A stretch of DNA of 64,000 nt from the NCBI GenBank assembly GCA_036678685.1, contig JAZIHH010000005.1, positions 186,001 to 250,000 on the forward strand. The letters are read 5' to 3'. This DNA is from JAZIHH01 sp036678685 (GTDB lineage: Bacteria > Bacillota > UBA4882 > UBA10575). Position numbers and translations under genes: made by a program. This document shows, in pieces, positions 51,967-61,414 of this stretch (position 1 is the stretch's first letter; every line of letters starts with the position of its first letter). The notes beneath the pieces were generated by a model. That model had not been told where the DNA came from, ran no database searches, and saw nothing but the letters and a program-made list of their open reading frames with translations.

Positions 51967-53268
51967 ATGAACTCGCGAAAAGGGATCTTTCTAATAACCG
52001 CCATAGTTCTCCTCGGGGTAGCGTTCTTGTGGCTCCTGGGCACGCCCAAAAAGGTAATCGAGCATTCCCCGAATAATGAGGCTTCACTGGTGGCGATAGA
52101 GGATGGAACCGATGAAAAAACGGTCAGCGAATTCGAGCCGGAGGTAGAAACGGTAATCGAATGTGACATTCTTGGTGATGAGCAGAATGAGTTGATAGAG
52201 CTATATAGAAGAGACGGGCGCTATGTTTTGCGGGTAAAACAAGAACAAAACACTATTTTCGAAGAGAACTTACCATACGCAAACATTTGTGCCTGGCAGG
52301 CTGTTGATCTAGATGGAGACGGTAAAAGTGAGCTTTATGTTCGTGGCACCGATGGGGGATGGTCAATCCAAAAAGATCTTTTTCAGTTTCGTAACCATGG
52401 GATGGTCTCGATTCTGAACTTGACTGGAACGGAAGCGTTTTTTGAAGGCATGGAGAAAAGTATAGACCACAACCGCTTTACATGTTCCTATCGCTCGGCG
52501 GACGGCGATCTTACTTGTCATGGGACTGGTTTATTACCGCCAAAGCTTTTTTCCGGGCTTGAGGAAGATGAAAACCCCAATGCTTTCCTCGTTACTACGT
52601 ACGATTGGGTTCCTGTCAAAAAGGGCGCTACCTGGTATATAGCCGCTGCGGCCACCATTAAAATTAAAGTGGGGCAGTATTACTGGGGGCCCCCAGTCCT
52701 GGACCCGCCGCCAAGTGACTTTACGGATTTTTATTGTGATCTAGCCAGATTACATCTTACTTTGCAGAGAGTTGATTCAAGCTTCAGTCCGGTTGAAGCT
52801 AGACTTGTTCTTAATTATTCAGAAACTCCCCCGCCGGAGGTGGATTTGCTTAGTTATGATGAGGCGTCATTTGGCGATAAGATCTCGTTATTATCAAATA
52901 TTTATGAAGTCTACCAGAGTCTTGGTGGCAGTAACGAGGATGAAGTCAGCGATGGTTATTCGGTGAAAGAAATAAATGGAGTCATGCTTACGGGTTTTGT
53001 GGATGACTCAATTATTAATATTAAAGTCACGACCCCTGAATATCCAACCATTAGAGGGTTAAGGGTGGGCGATAGTGTTGCGGATTTAAAGTCGCTTTAC
53101 GGCATTCCCGATCTGGGGTTTTTTGAAGATGATCTGGTAACCTATTATTTTTCGCATGTGGATCAAGATACGGGGAAGGTACAGCTAAGATTTTACCGGA
53201 AAATGAAAGTAAAGATTGCAGGGGGCAGAATCACAATGATCGAATTTGACCAAATGGCCAGTGATTAA
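51967..53268 (+). CDS. Secreted protein of unknown function with calcium-like motif
   Basis: The 433-residue product from ATG 51967 starts MNSRKGIFLITAIVLLGVAF, a signal anchor, and has an exposed acidic stretch. A DLDGDGKSELYV motif near residue 117 resembles the VCBS-type calcium-binding repeat. The C-terminus has RGLRVGDSVADLKSLYGIP, a pattern of secreted clostridial proteins. No family is assigned. GTG 51952 is an alternative start, but the spacing of the AAGTGGGGAAG region does not decide between them. Confidence 0.6.
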   Translation: MNSRKGIFLITAIVLLGVAFLWLLGTPKKVIEHSPNNEASLVAIEDGTDEKTVSEFEPEVETVIECDILGDEQNELIELYRRDGRYVLRVKQEQNTIFEENLPYANICAWQAVDLDGDGKSELYVRGTDGGWSIQKDLFQFRNHGMVSILNLTGTEAFFEGMEKSIDHNRFTCSYRSADGDLTCHGTGLLPPKLFSGLEEDENPNAFLVTTYDWVPVKKGATWYIAAAATIKIKVGQYYWGPPVLDPPPSDFTDFYCDLARLHLTLQRVDSSFSPVEARLVLNYSETPPPEVDLLSYDEASFGDKISLLSNIYEVYQSLGGSNEDEVSDGYSVKEINGVMLTGFVDDSIINIKVTTPEYPTIRGLRVGDSVADLKSLYGIPDLGFFEDDLVTYYFSHVDQDTGKVQLRFYRKMKVKIAGGRITMIEFDQMASD

Positions 53269-53311
53269 AGTTGGCTTCGTTCGCAACAGGCAGGGCAGAG
53301 GGGGATGTTTC

Positions 53312-54022
53312 ATGTGCAAGAAAAGCCGGATTTTATGGGTGGTTTTGCTTGTTTTGTGCTGGCTGGGGGCAGGTCCCGTTTGGGGGGAGGTCCGCAAAGG
53401 GCAGCAGCGCATTGAATTCACGCAATGGTATACAAGCTGGGGAGAACGGGATGTTTTTGAAATAATGCAGTACAATGCGGACGGGTTTTGTACCAGCCAA
53501 GTGGTTTTGTTGAACGATATGGTAGTTGAAAGCTCCTTTACGTTATACGACGGGGATAAAATTGTCGCCTATGATCTTGAAGGAAAGCTGCGGTCGGTAA
53601 CGGAAACGGCGGGGAACAAGACAACCCACTACTACTATTTTAGCGGCAGTCCGGGTGGGAGAACGGAAAGTATCAGGCAGGAGGATAAAACCAGATACAT
53701 TTCCTATCGTACGGATAACGTGATTGATGAGATGTACGATGAGATTATTTTCGCTCCCAACTGTAAATTGATCCGGTGGTTCGATCCGGAACAGGAAGCA
53801 GTGGTGCGGGAAGAAGTGGTTATCGAGAAATATGACCAAAATGACTTACTGGTTTATCGGGAAAGAGCGGTAAACGGCGTTACCGTAGGCCAAGAAGAGT
53901 ACAGTTATGATGTGGTCTATGACGACAAAGAACGGCCGGTTTTGATTAACGGATATGCAGTGGATGATAACGGGAAGCGGTTGATTTACAGCCGAAGAAT
54001 AGAATACGCCGACCAGATATGA
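53312..54022 (+). CDS. Secreted protein of unknown function
   Basis: From ATG 53312 (AGAGGGGGAT upstream) the 236-residue product has a signal peptide MCKKSRILWVVLLVLCWLGA ending near VWGEV. The rest is beta-rich with repeated aromatic and charged residues (TQWYTSWGERDVFEIMQYNA) and no clear family. It follows the previous secreted gene by 43 bases, suggesting an operon of secreted proteins. Confidence 0.65.
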   Translation: MCKKSRILWVVLLVLCWLGAGPVWGEVRKGQQRIEFTQWYTSWGERDVFEIMQYNADGFCTSQVVLLNDMVVESSFTLYDGDKIVAYDLEGKLRSVTETAGNKTTHYYYFSGSPGGRTESIRQEDKTRYISYRTDNVIDEMYDEIIFAPNCKLIRWFDPEQEAVVREEVVIEKYDQNDLLVYRERAVNGVTVGQEEYSYDVVYDDKERPVLINGYAVDDNGKRLIYSRRIEYADQI

Positions 54023-54058
54023 TATAATGTTTCCATCAAATAGGAAAAAGGAGAAAAA

Positions 54059-54877
54059 ATGAAAAGAATAGTATTTTCTTTAGTGCTTGTGCTTGTCTTC
54101 TCCGCCTTTGCGTCAGCGCAGATCGAGTATATTCGTTTTGCTGTGCCGGATGAGGAAAACAGTGCCAACCTTTATAACCTGGAGCCCTATTATTTTCTGC
54201 ATTATTTTTACAAGGATGTCTTGTACTTTTTTGACCTAATGGAGCCATTGGATCTCACAACGAAGACGCTTATGTTTGAAAAGATGTTCAATAATTTGAG
54301 TGCCGATTATCCGGTGGGCATATTTCTTAAAATTGCCGGCTGGGATGAACCCTTGTGTATATCGTACCGGGTCCTTTCCAATGAAGACGGCATGTTTGTT
54401 GTGATGGTAACTAATTATGACTTAAAACAACAAAAGATCTTGGCCGATTTCTCCGAGAATTGTTACGCGCGCCTTTATTACATATTCGGTGATAAACTGG
54501 TGAATGGCGATAAATTATTCTCGGCGGAGAAAGAAGAGGACTATCAGACCAATCTGAATAATTTGGCAGATTTATATATCTTCGATGAGCGGGTGGAGAA
54601 TGATTCCTTGGTTGAAGACCTCTTGTTTGAGCATCTTGATACGACTGAATCGGCGGTTTTGCGATATGTTGGTTATTTGACTTTGGCCCAGTATTACATG
54701 ATCACCGATGACCTGGAGAAAGCGGAAGAAAATTTGGCCGAAGCGGAAATGATGTTTGCTGATTATTTCACGGAAGAGGATAAGGCGAACTTGGGGTTGC
54801 CCTTTATCGTGACGAAAGAAGAAGTGCAAATCATGGCGCTGGTTAAAGGGGCGGCCGCCGGGAATGTTGAGGAGTAG
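54059..54877 (+). CDS. Secreted protein with TPR-like C-terminal helices
   Basis: The 272-residue product has a signal peptide (MKRIVFSLVLVLVFSAFASA) and a mature chain rich in aromatic residues. The C-terminal 80 residues are helical, with a TPR-like pair YLTLAQYYMITDDLEKAEEN. A GGAGA site precedes ATG 54059. A perfect terminator follows at 54907-54937. Confidence 0.65.
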   Translation: MKRIVFSLVLVLVFSAFASAQIEYIRFAVPDEENSANLYNLEPYYFLHYFYKDVLYFFDLMEPLDLTTKTLMFEKMFNNLSADYPVGIFLKIAGWDEPLCISYRVLSNEDGMFVVMVTNYDLKQQKILADFSENCYARLYYIFGDKLVNGDKLFSAEKEEDYQTNLNNLADLYIFDERVENDSLVEDLLFEHLDTTESAVLRYVGYLTLAQYYMITDDLEKAEENLAEAEMMFADYFTEEDKANLGLPFIVTKEEVQIMALVKGAAAGNVEE

Positions 54878-54906
54878 TGTTTTGTAGGGTTTAGTCGGCG
54901 GGCGGA

Positions 54907-54937
54907 ACAGTTGCCCTTCATGGGCAACTGTTTTTTT
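54907..54937 (+). terminator. Strong terminator after 54059 gene
   Basis: ACAGTTGCCC and GGGCAACTGT (54907-54916 and 54922-54931) form a 10-bp stem with a TTCAT loop, followed by TTTTTT. Confidence 0.95.
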
Positions 54938-54988
54938 CGTCTCAACTTTTTAGTGTTTCAGGGCGCTCCTGATCAAGTCCAGATTAGT

Positions 54989-56342
54989 GTGTAAATTCCT
55001 TAGTTATCAATAAGCTTATCTGATATACGCAATATTGCTTTGATCATTAATTTGTTTTTGCTCTTCTTGCCACTGGAGGTATTCACTCATATCCAGATAC
55101 TTTTTGCCGGCTATCCACTTGTCGTCAATTTCCATAAGTAAGGCTCCAATTAGGCGAATTGCCGATTCCCGGTTCGGGAAAATATGGATAACTCGTTCCC
55201 TGCGCCTAATCTCTTCGATAAGACGCTCGACAGCGTTTGTAGTACGCAGACGCCGGCGATATTTTTCCGGCAGCATAAGGACCGCGGTAGCGTCATCAAA
55301 GCCCATTTCAAGTATTTGCATGGCCTTGGGTGCTTTTTTCTCAAATGTCTCCAAGGTTTGATTCAATAACAACCGGGCAGTACCGATATCAGGCGCATCC
55401 AGAATAGCTCGCAGATGTGGATAAAGCTCTTCTTTTGCCGACCTAGGCGTAGCGTCCATGATATTACGCATAAAGTGGGTTTGGCAGCGATGCCAGGTAA
55501 CGCCCTGGAAGTAGCGGCGAACCGCCTTGACCAGGCCGCCATGGTCATCTGATACTACCAGTTCGACACCACGCAGGTTACGGCTTTTAAGCCAGGAAAA
55601 AAACTGGCTCCAACTGGCTTCGGATTCACTGTCGCCAATCATAAGCCCTAGAACTTCCCGGTATCCTTTAGTGTTTATGCCGATAGCAATCATAACACTC
55701 CGGGAACGGACACGGCCATCTTCACGAATTTTCAGTACCAAAGCATCCACCAATACAAAAGGATAACACTTCTCACTCAAGTCCCGGTTATTCCAGGCGT
55801 TCACAATGGGGTCCAGTTTCTTGCACAACTCTGAAACAGTGGATTTGGAAAATTCGGTACCACATAACTCTTCCGTTATCTGACTGACCTTACGGGTAGA
55901 GACCCCGTTAATTACCATTTCCATCAAGGCCAGCACCAAGGCCTGTTCGCTCCGCTGATAGCGGGCAAACATCTCAGTGGAAAACTGGCCGTTACGAAAA
56001 CGCGGAACACGTAGGGTTATGGTTCCGACCCGGGTGGTAAGAGGATGCTCGCGTGTGCCGTTACGATAGCCCTTTCTTTTATCAGTACGTTCGTATGGCT
56101 CGGCTTGAAGCTGTTCGGTGGCTTGCGCCTGCAAAATCTGGTTCAATACCGATTCCAATAGCGCTGACACACCGGAATCCTTGTTATTGCCTAAAAATAG
56201 ACGATGCAAAAGTTCTTGATCTACGGTAATCTGGTATTGAGCCATTCAAATTCCTCCTCTTAGAATTTTGGTTTGTCCAACTTCTATTCTAACTGAGGAA
56301 TTTGTTAATGGCTCCCTCTTTTTTAGGAAACCAATTTTACAC
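54989..56342 (-). mobile_element. IS256 family insertion sequence
   Basis: Ends share GTGTAAA (54989-54995 and the complement of 56336-56342) with further subterminal similarity AAATTCCT(T/C)AGTTA (near 54993-55006 and 56292-56305 on the complement). No target duplication was recognised. The right end lies 32 bases before the chemoreceptor gene start. Confidence 0.7.
55016..56245 (-). CDS. IS256 family transposase (mutator type)
   Basis: The 409-residue protein has the mutator-type DDE core with YPFVLVDALVLKIR, VVSDDHGGLVKAV, GVTWHRCQTHFMRNI and TTNAVERLIEEIRRR. ATG 56245 follows AGAGGAGG. The gene appears intact. Confidence 0.95.
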   Translation of the reverse strand: MAQYQITVDQELLHRLFLGNNKDSGVSALLESVLNQILQAQATEQLQAEPYERTDKRKGYRNGTREHPLTTRVGTITLRVPRFRNGQFSTEMFARYQRSEQALVLALMEMVINGVSTRKVSQITEELCGTEFSKSTVSELCKKLDPIVNAWNNRDLSEKCYPFVLVDALVLKIREDGRVRSRSVMIAIGINTKGYREVLGLMIGDSESEASWSQFFSWLKSRNLRGVELVVSDDHGGLVKAVRRYFQGVTWHRCQTHFMRNIMDATPRSAKEELYPHLRAILDAPDIGTARLLLNQTLETFEKKAPKAMQILEMGFDDATAVLMLPEKYRRRLRTTNAVERLIEEIRRRERVIHIFPNRESAIRLIGALLMEIDDKWIAGKKYLDMSEYLQWQEEQKQINDQSNIAYIR

Positions 56343-56373
56343 CATTATACGGACTTAACTAGGTGGACAAGGG

Positions 56374-57891
56374 ATGAAATTAAGACACAAGATTTTATTG
56401 GGAATTATTGGCCTTTTATGCATATTTGGTTTGAGCACTTATCTTGTGGTGAATTACCAGGTTGCCAAATTAGTGAATAGCAGTTTACTAAGAGAACTTT
56501 CCTCCAACCTGAGATTAGGATATAAACTCATCGATGAGATGTACCCGGGAGAATGGCGCGTGGAAAATAACAATTTATATAAGGGGAGGGAATTGATTAA
56601 CAATAACATTCACGCCGTAGATGTTATTAAGGAGCAGACGGGAGCGCTTGCCACTATTTTTCTGGATGATACCCGGATTACAACAAACGTGACCCTGGAC
56701 AATGGGAAGAGGGCGACCGGAACCAAAGCCGCGCCGGAAGTTGTGGCCAAAGTTCTCCGTGGTGGGGAGAATTTCATCGGCGAGGCGGATGTGGTCGGCA
56801 AGAAATTTTTAACGGCATACACCCCGCTCCGGTCCAGAGAAGGAAATGTAATTGGGATGTGGTTTGTGGGAATCGAAAAGGAACAGGCTGATCAGATTAT
56901 CGGTCAACTGAACAGACTCATCGGCCTGGTTCTTTTAGGATGCATTGTTGTCGGGTCTATAACCTCCTTCCTATTTACCAATTTTATTTTGAAGCCGATT
57001 CCCCATTTATTAACCGCCTTTCACAGGGCTTCCCGGGGAGATCTGACAACGGAGGTACCTGTTCTTTCCCGGGATGAAATTGGCAGTTTGGCCCGGGAAT
57101 TTAATTATATGTTGCAAAAACAGCGGGAATCCATGATTTTAGTGCGAAATGCCACGGAACGGATAAATGAAACTACTATGCAGATTTCCAAAGGAAATGA
57201 GGAACTCGCTCAACGTACCCAGGAACAAGCCTCGACTTTGGAAGAATTATCCGCCACCATCGAAGAGTTAAGCGCTTCAATACAAATGGTGGCGTCCAAC
57301 GCAGCGCAGGGGGAAAAACTCTCACAAGCCACCTTGGACGTGGTGGAAGAAGGGAAGAAAGTCATTGCCGAGACCATTATGGCAATACAGGAAATATCGG
57401 TAAGCAGCAATCAGATTGCCGAGATCATTAAAGTTGTCAATGATATAGCCTTCCAAACCAACCTTCTGGCTTTAAACGCCGCGGTCGAAGCCGCCCGCGC
57501 CGGGGAACAGGGACGGGGGTTTTCCGTGGTGGCGGAGGAAGTAAGGAATCTGGCCAACCGGACTGCTGAATCAGCTGAAGAAATTGCGGCTTTAATCAGT
57601 GAGAGTGTAGCCAAAGTCGATAACGGCAACCAGATGGTAATGAAAGCCGGGGAAACGCTTGATCTGATTGTTGAGAACACCAAACGGACATTTGATGCGA
57701 ATGCGGAGGTGGCAGCGGCCATGAGGGAACAGGCTGAGGCCTCCGTTCAAATCCAGACAGCTGTGGAACATATGAATCAGGTTACTCAGCAAAACGCCGC
57801 TATGGTTCAAGAACTTGCTTCTTCCAGTCAGGCGTTGGATGGGGAAGCCGGTAACCTTCAGGCTTTGGTTGAAAAGTTTACCGTGGAATGA
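56374..57891 (+). CDS. Methyl-accepting chemotaxis protein with Cache-like sensor
   Basis: The 505-residue receptor has two transmembrane helices (about residues 7-29 and 185-207). They flank a periplasmic Cache-like domain with the tell-tale GENFIGEADVVGKKFLTAYTP and VIGMWFVGIEKEQA (single-Cache type). A HAMP domain and a coiled-coil signalling domain follow, with the hairpin tip DIAFQTNLLALNAAVEAARA and EQGRGFSVVAEEVRNLA. Ligand is unknown. AGGTGG lies 7 bases before ATG 56374, close to the IS256 end, so its promoter may be in or beyond the IS. Confidence 0.93.
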   Translation: MKLRHKILLGIIGLLCIFGLSTYLVVNYQVAKLVNSSLLRELSSNLRLGYKLIDEMYPGEWRVENNNLYKGRELINNNIHAVDVIKEQTGALATIFLDDTRITTNVTLDNGKRATGTKAAPEVVAKVLRGGENFIGEADVVGKKFLTAYTPLRSREGNVIGMWFVGIEKEQADQIIGQLNRLIGLVLLGCIVVGSITSFLFTNFILKPIPHLLTAFHRASRGDLTTEVPVLSRDEIGSLAREFNYMLQKQRESMILVRNATERINETTMQISKGNEELAQRTQEQASTLEELSATIEELSASIQMVASNAAQGEKLSQATLDVVEEGKKVIAETIMAIQEISVSSNQIAEIIKVVNDIAFQTNLLALNAAVEAARAGEQGRGFSVVAEEVRNLANRTAESAEEIAALISESVAKVDNGNQMVMKAGETLDLIVENTKRTFDANAEVAAAMREQAEASVQIQTAVEHMNQVTQQNAAMVQELASSSQALDGEAGNLQALVEKFTVE

Positions 57892-57965
57892 TTAATAAAA
57901 CGGCATTTCGTATAACCGGGATAATTGCATCTTAATGAGCGGCCGGAACAAGCGTGTAGAAAAGG

Positions 57966-58001
57966 CGTGCGGGCCTTATAGCCCGCACGTTTTCTTTCTT
58001 T
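57966..58001. terminator. Terminator between the receptor and transporter genes
   Basis: CGTGCGGGC and GCCCGCACG (57966-57974 and 57981-57989) form a 9-bp stem with a CTTATA loop, followed by TTTTCTTTCTTT on the plus strand. On the minus strand only a weak T tract is present. Confidence 0.85.
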
Positions 58002-58049
58002 ACAAATTTCAATTCCCGCCTTTTCCGGCCTTGTTCTGGCGCGTTCCTC

Positions 58050-59420
58050 TTAGCCGAAAAAGTTAATATATCCCTGGATCAACACGATTATGATAATAAC
58101 CGGCAGTACCCACTGGAAATAGCCTTTAAAGGCGCGGGGCAATTTTATGCCTTTGCCGGTGTTGACTTCCTTCAGGTAGTTGTCAAAGCCCCACCCGTAA
58201 CGGGTGACGCAGAAAAGGAGGTAAATCAGGCAACCGATGGGCAGCAGGTTGTAGCTGAGGATAAAGTCTTCCAGGTCCAGGATCATCGTGCCCTTTCCTA
58301 AAGGCTGGAACCAACTGAGGACATTAAACCCTAAAATACAGGGGATGGAAAGCACAATAATTAAGAAGGTATTAATTATGGAAGCCTTCTTCCGGCTCCA
58401 GCCCCAGAGGTCCATGCCAAAGGCGATGATATTTTCAAAGACCGCGATCACCGTCGAATAGGCGGCAAAGGTCATAAAGATAAAGAAGAGCGTACCCCAG
58501 ATTCTCCCGCCGGCCATAGAATTGAAGATATTGGGCAGGGTAAAAAAGATCAGACCCGGCCCTTCACCGGGGTCAACGTTAAAAGCGAAACAGGCCGGGA
58601 AGATAATAAGCCCGGCAACCAGCGAAACAAAAGTATCCAGGGAGGCGATGTTGATCGATTCGTGGAAAAGATTGCGGCCTTTACCGATGTAGCTGCCGAA
58701 GATGGCCATCGAACCGATGCCCAGGCTTAAGGTGAAAAAGGCCTGGCTCAAGGCGGCATAGATCGTCGCCCAGATCCCCTTCTCCTGTACGCGGCTGAGA
58801 TCAGGCAACAGATAAAACTTCAGGCCTTCACCGGCATTGGGCAGAGTCATGGATTTTACCGCCAGCACAATGATGATGGCCAGCAATAGTACCATCATGA
58901 CTTTAGTAACCTTTTCAACGCCTTCCTGCAAACCGAGGGAGCAGACGCCGAAACAGAATACGGTTGTAATCGCCATCCAAATGAACATTTCCAGAGGATT
59001 GCCGGTAAGATTGACAAAAACTTGTCCTATTTGTTGGGTGTTTAGTCCGCTAAACTGCCCGATTAAAAACTTGTAGAAATAAGCCAGCATCCATCCGGCA
59101 ACGGTCGTATAAAACATCATCAGCAGGTAATTCCCGGCTATGCCCAGATAGCCCATGAGGTGCCACTTCTGTCCTTTTTTCTCCATCACATGGAAGGAGG
59201 TGGCGATACTCTTCTGGCTGGCGCGTCCGACCGCCAGTTCCATGGTCATGATTGGCAAACCAATCGCAAAAATGCAAATGAGATAGATTAAAACAAATAT
59301 TCCCCCGCCGTACTGTCCCGTAATGTAGGGGAAACGCCAGATATCACCCAACCCGATGGAACAGGCCGCCGAGATTAAAATAAATCCCAAGCGGGAAGCA
59401 AACCTTTCTCTTGATTTCAC
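58050..59420 (-). CDS. Sodium:neurotransmitter symporter family transporter
   Basis: The 456-residue membrane protein is a bacterial SLC6-like symporter. The first helix reads GFILISAACSIGLGDIWRFPYI, with the unwound sodium/substrate site, and about 11-12 hydrophobic segments follow. It starts with GTG 59420 behind AAGGAGG. Substrates of the family are amino acids. It stands alone, convergent with the receptor gene, with no adjacent regulator. No conserved residue seems missing. Confidence 0.93.
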   Translation of the reverse strand: MKSRERFASRLGFILISAACSIGLGDIWRFPYITGQYGGGIFVLIYLICIFAIGLPIMTMELAVGRASQKSIATSFHVMEKKGQKWHLMGYLGIAGNYLLMMFYTTVAGWMLAYFYKFLIGQFSGLNTQQIGQVFVNLTGNPLEMFIWMAITTVFCFGVCSLGLQEGVEKVTKVMMVLLLAIIIVLAVKSMTLPNAGEGLKFYLLPDLSRVQEKGIWATIYAALSQAFFTLSLGIGSMAIFGSYIGKGRNLFHESINIASLDTFVSLVAGLIIFPACFAFNVDPGEGPGLIFFTLPNIFNSMAGGRIWGTLFFIFMTFAAYSTVIAVFENIIAFGMDLWGWSRKKASIINTFLIIVLSIPCILGFNVLSWFQPLGKGTMILDLEDFILSYNLLPIGCLIYLLFCVTRYGWGFDNYLKEVNTGKGIKLPRAFKGYFQWVLPVIIIIVLIQGYINFFG

Positions 59421-59592
59421 TTTTCAACCTCCTTAATTGCTGTTATAAGTACAGAAGTTGACCGGTCTGTCCGGAACCTTATTTAAAACAATTCCGTAAA
59501 CCATGCAAAAATTATATAATAAATTTTGCCATTTAGCAATGCTTTTTGGCACTGTTTGGGTATTATTCGCGGCGGAGGGAAAGAATTGCTTG

Positions 59593-60501
59593 TTATAGCA
59601 GATTACTTAACCCCAGCTCCTCCGCGTACCGGAGGGCGTCGTAATATTCTTTCCTTGTGATCCGGGTGGCCAGTTCCGGAAAGTGGCCGGCCTGGTGCGC
59701 CGGGTAATACTGGGCCATGATGTTGACCGCTGTCTCCTTGGGCAGTTCTTCGGCGATAAACCTCAGAACCCGATCCGTGGCCGCCAAATTACCCGGCATC
59801 ACCAAATGCCTGATTAAAAGGCCCCGGTAAGCTATTTGCCTTTCGTCCAGTTTAAGGCAACCGACCTGTCTGTGCATCTCCTTTACGGCCACAGTCGCCA
59901 GGTCGAAATAATTGGCGGCTTTCGTATATTTTTTAGCCCTTTTATTATCGCCGAATTTCAGATCCGGCATGTAAATATCAACAATCCCCGCCAACAGTTT
60001 GAGGGTGTCAAGATCATCGTAGCCGCCGGTGTTGTACACCAGCGGCAGGGTTAAGCCTTCTTTTACGGCCAGGCTAAGCCCGTGGACGATCTGGGGAATA
60101 TAATGGGTGGGCGAGACGAGGTTGATATTGTGGCAACCCTTTTTTTGTAAGGAAAACATAATCCAGGCCAGTTCGGAAGGGGAGACCTCGTCCCCGATCC
60201 CGTAATGGCTGATCTCGCAGTTCTGGCAGAAAACACACTGCAGAATACAGTGGCTAAAGAAGATGGTCCCGGAACCGCCATGCCCCACCAAAGGCGCTTC
60301 TTCACCAAAGTGGGGCCCGTAGCTGCTGACAACCGCCCGGGCTCCGGCCCGGCAAAAACCCCGTTCGTTGGCGAACCTGTTGACCCGGCAGTGATGGGGA
60401 CAGAGGACACAGCTTTTCTGCTTTTCTTTAAGAAGGGTTACCCGCCGCTCCAACTCGCCGCTCTCCACCAGCCGGAGATAGCCCGGTTGCCGCTCTGTCA
60501 T
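59593..60501 (-). CDS. Radical SAM protein (pyruvate formate-lyase-activating-like, COG1313)
   Basis: The 302-residue product (ATG 60501 behind AAGGAGG) has an N-terminal Cys cluster CVLCPHHCRVNR and a radical-SAM CxxxCxxC motif FSHCILQCVFCQNCEIS (near residues 85-99), the SPTHYIPQI and YNTGGYDDLDTL strands, and VDIYMPDLKFGDN. Some COG1313 members act as activating or modifying enzymes; the substrate is unknown. The longer start at 60639 is disfavoured because it lacks a ribosome binding site and family similarity. Confidence 0.88.
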   Translation of the reverse strand: MTERQPGYLRLVESGELERRVTLLKEKQKSCVLCPHHCRVNRFANERGFCRAGARAVVSSYGPHFGEEAPLVGHGGSGTIFFSHCILQCVFCQNCEISHYGIGDEVSPSELAWIMFSLQKKGCHNINLVSPTHYIPQIVHGLSLAVKEGLTLPLVYNTGGYDDLDTLKLLAGIVDIYMPDLKFGDNKRAKKYTKAANYFDLATVAVKEMHRQVGCLKLDERQIAYRGLLIRHLVMPGNLAATDRVLRFIAEELPKETAVNIMAQYYPAHQAGHFPELATRITRKEYYDALRYAEELGLSNLL

Positions 60502-60721
60502 TTTGTTCCTCCTTTTCGCGGTGTTTTCATTATTCCCCGGTTTCTTTACCAACACCTGTTTTGGCCGCCTCCCGACGCCTTCTCGTGTAAAATCTGTTCG
60601 GCGGGTTTTCCCAATCTTCCTTTTTTTATTTTTTATCATGTACCAGAAGGCCCTGGAAAAGACGTTGCCTGGACAAATCCTGCCGTAAACAGCAACACCG
60701 GAAATTTTGCGGGTACCGGCG

Positions 60722-61270
60722 TCAAGGCGCTAAGCCGTCGGTTTGCCGGTATTCTCTTTCCAGGATGCTTAAGATCAAGGTGTCATTATATTTCCCTTCC
60801 CGGTAAACTTCCTCACGAAACACCCCTTCCCTTGAAAAACCCGCTTTTTCATAACAGCATATAGCCCCGGTATTTTCCGCATCCACCCGGAGCCAGATCC
60901 GATGCAGATTCAAGGTGTCAAAAGCATAATGGAGGAGGAGGGCAACAGCTTCGGAACAGTAGCCTTTTCCCCATTCCTCCTTTTCGCCGATAAAAATTCC
61001 CAGTTCCGCATGGCGGTTACGCCAGTCGATCCCTTTCAATTGCGCCCCGCCGATATGCTTCCCGGCGGCAGTGTCGATGGAAAAATGCAGTTCATTATGG
61101 CGCCGGCTACATTCGTCCAGCCATTTTTGGAGTTGCTCCAGGGAAAGGTGATAACTGCCCAGAGTGGTGAAGAAATGGGTTACCTCCCGGTCGTTCAACC
61201 ACCGGTGGCGGTCGAGTAAATCCTCCGGTTCGACGCCGCGGAGAATAACTTTTTTTCCTTTTAAAACCAT
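60722..61270 (-). CDS. GNAT family N-acetyltransferase
   Basis: The 182-residue product (ATG 61270, GGAGGG 7 bases upstream) has the GNAT acetyl-CoA-binding region EEWGKGYCSEAVALLLHYAF and the RimJ/RimL-like NLHRIWLRVDAENTGAICCYEKAGFSREGVFRE. It is divergent from neuD. A longer in-frame start at 61849 is on the opposite strand of neuD and is not supported. It may act on a ribosomal protein or antibiotic; the substrate is not inferable. Confidence 0.9.
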   Translation of the reverse strand: MVLKGKKVILRGVEPEDLLDRHRWLNDREVTHFFTTLGSYHLSLEQLQKWLDECSRRHNELHFSIDTAAGKHIGGAQLKGIDWRNRHAELGIFIGEKEEWGKGYCSEAVALLLHYAFDTLNLHRIWLRVDAENTGAICCYEKAGFSREGVFREEVYREGKYNDTLILSILEREYRQTDGLAP

Positions 61271-61414
61271 ACCGGACCCTCCATGAGTTTTCTTCATATT
61301 AGGATATGGAGCAGGCCTTCTCAACGTCAGCCCTTTCCGGATCTCACAAGAGAATCCCTGGTGGCACAGGTTTTCCGTCTCGCATAAAATGGAACGGAAA
61401 AAGAGGTGTCTGCT

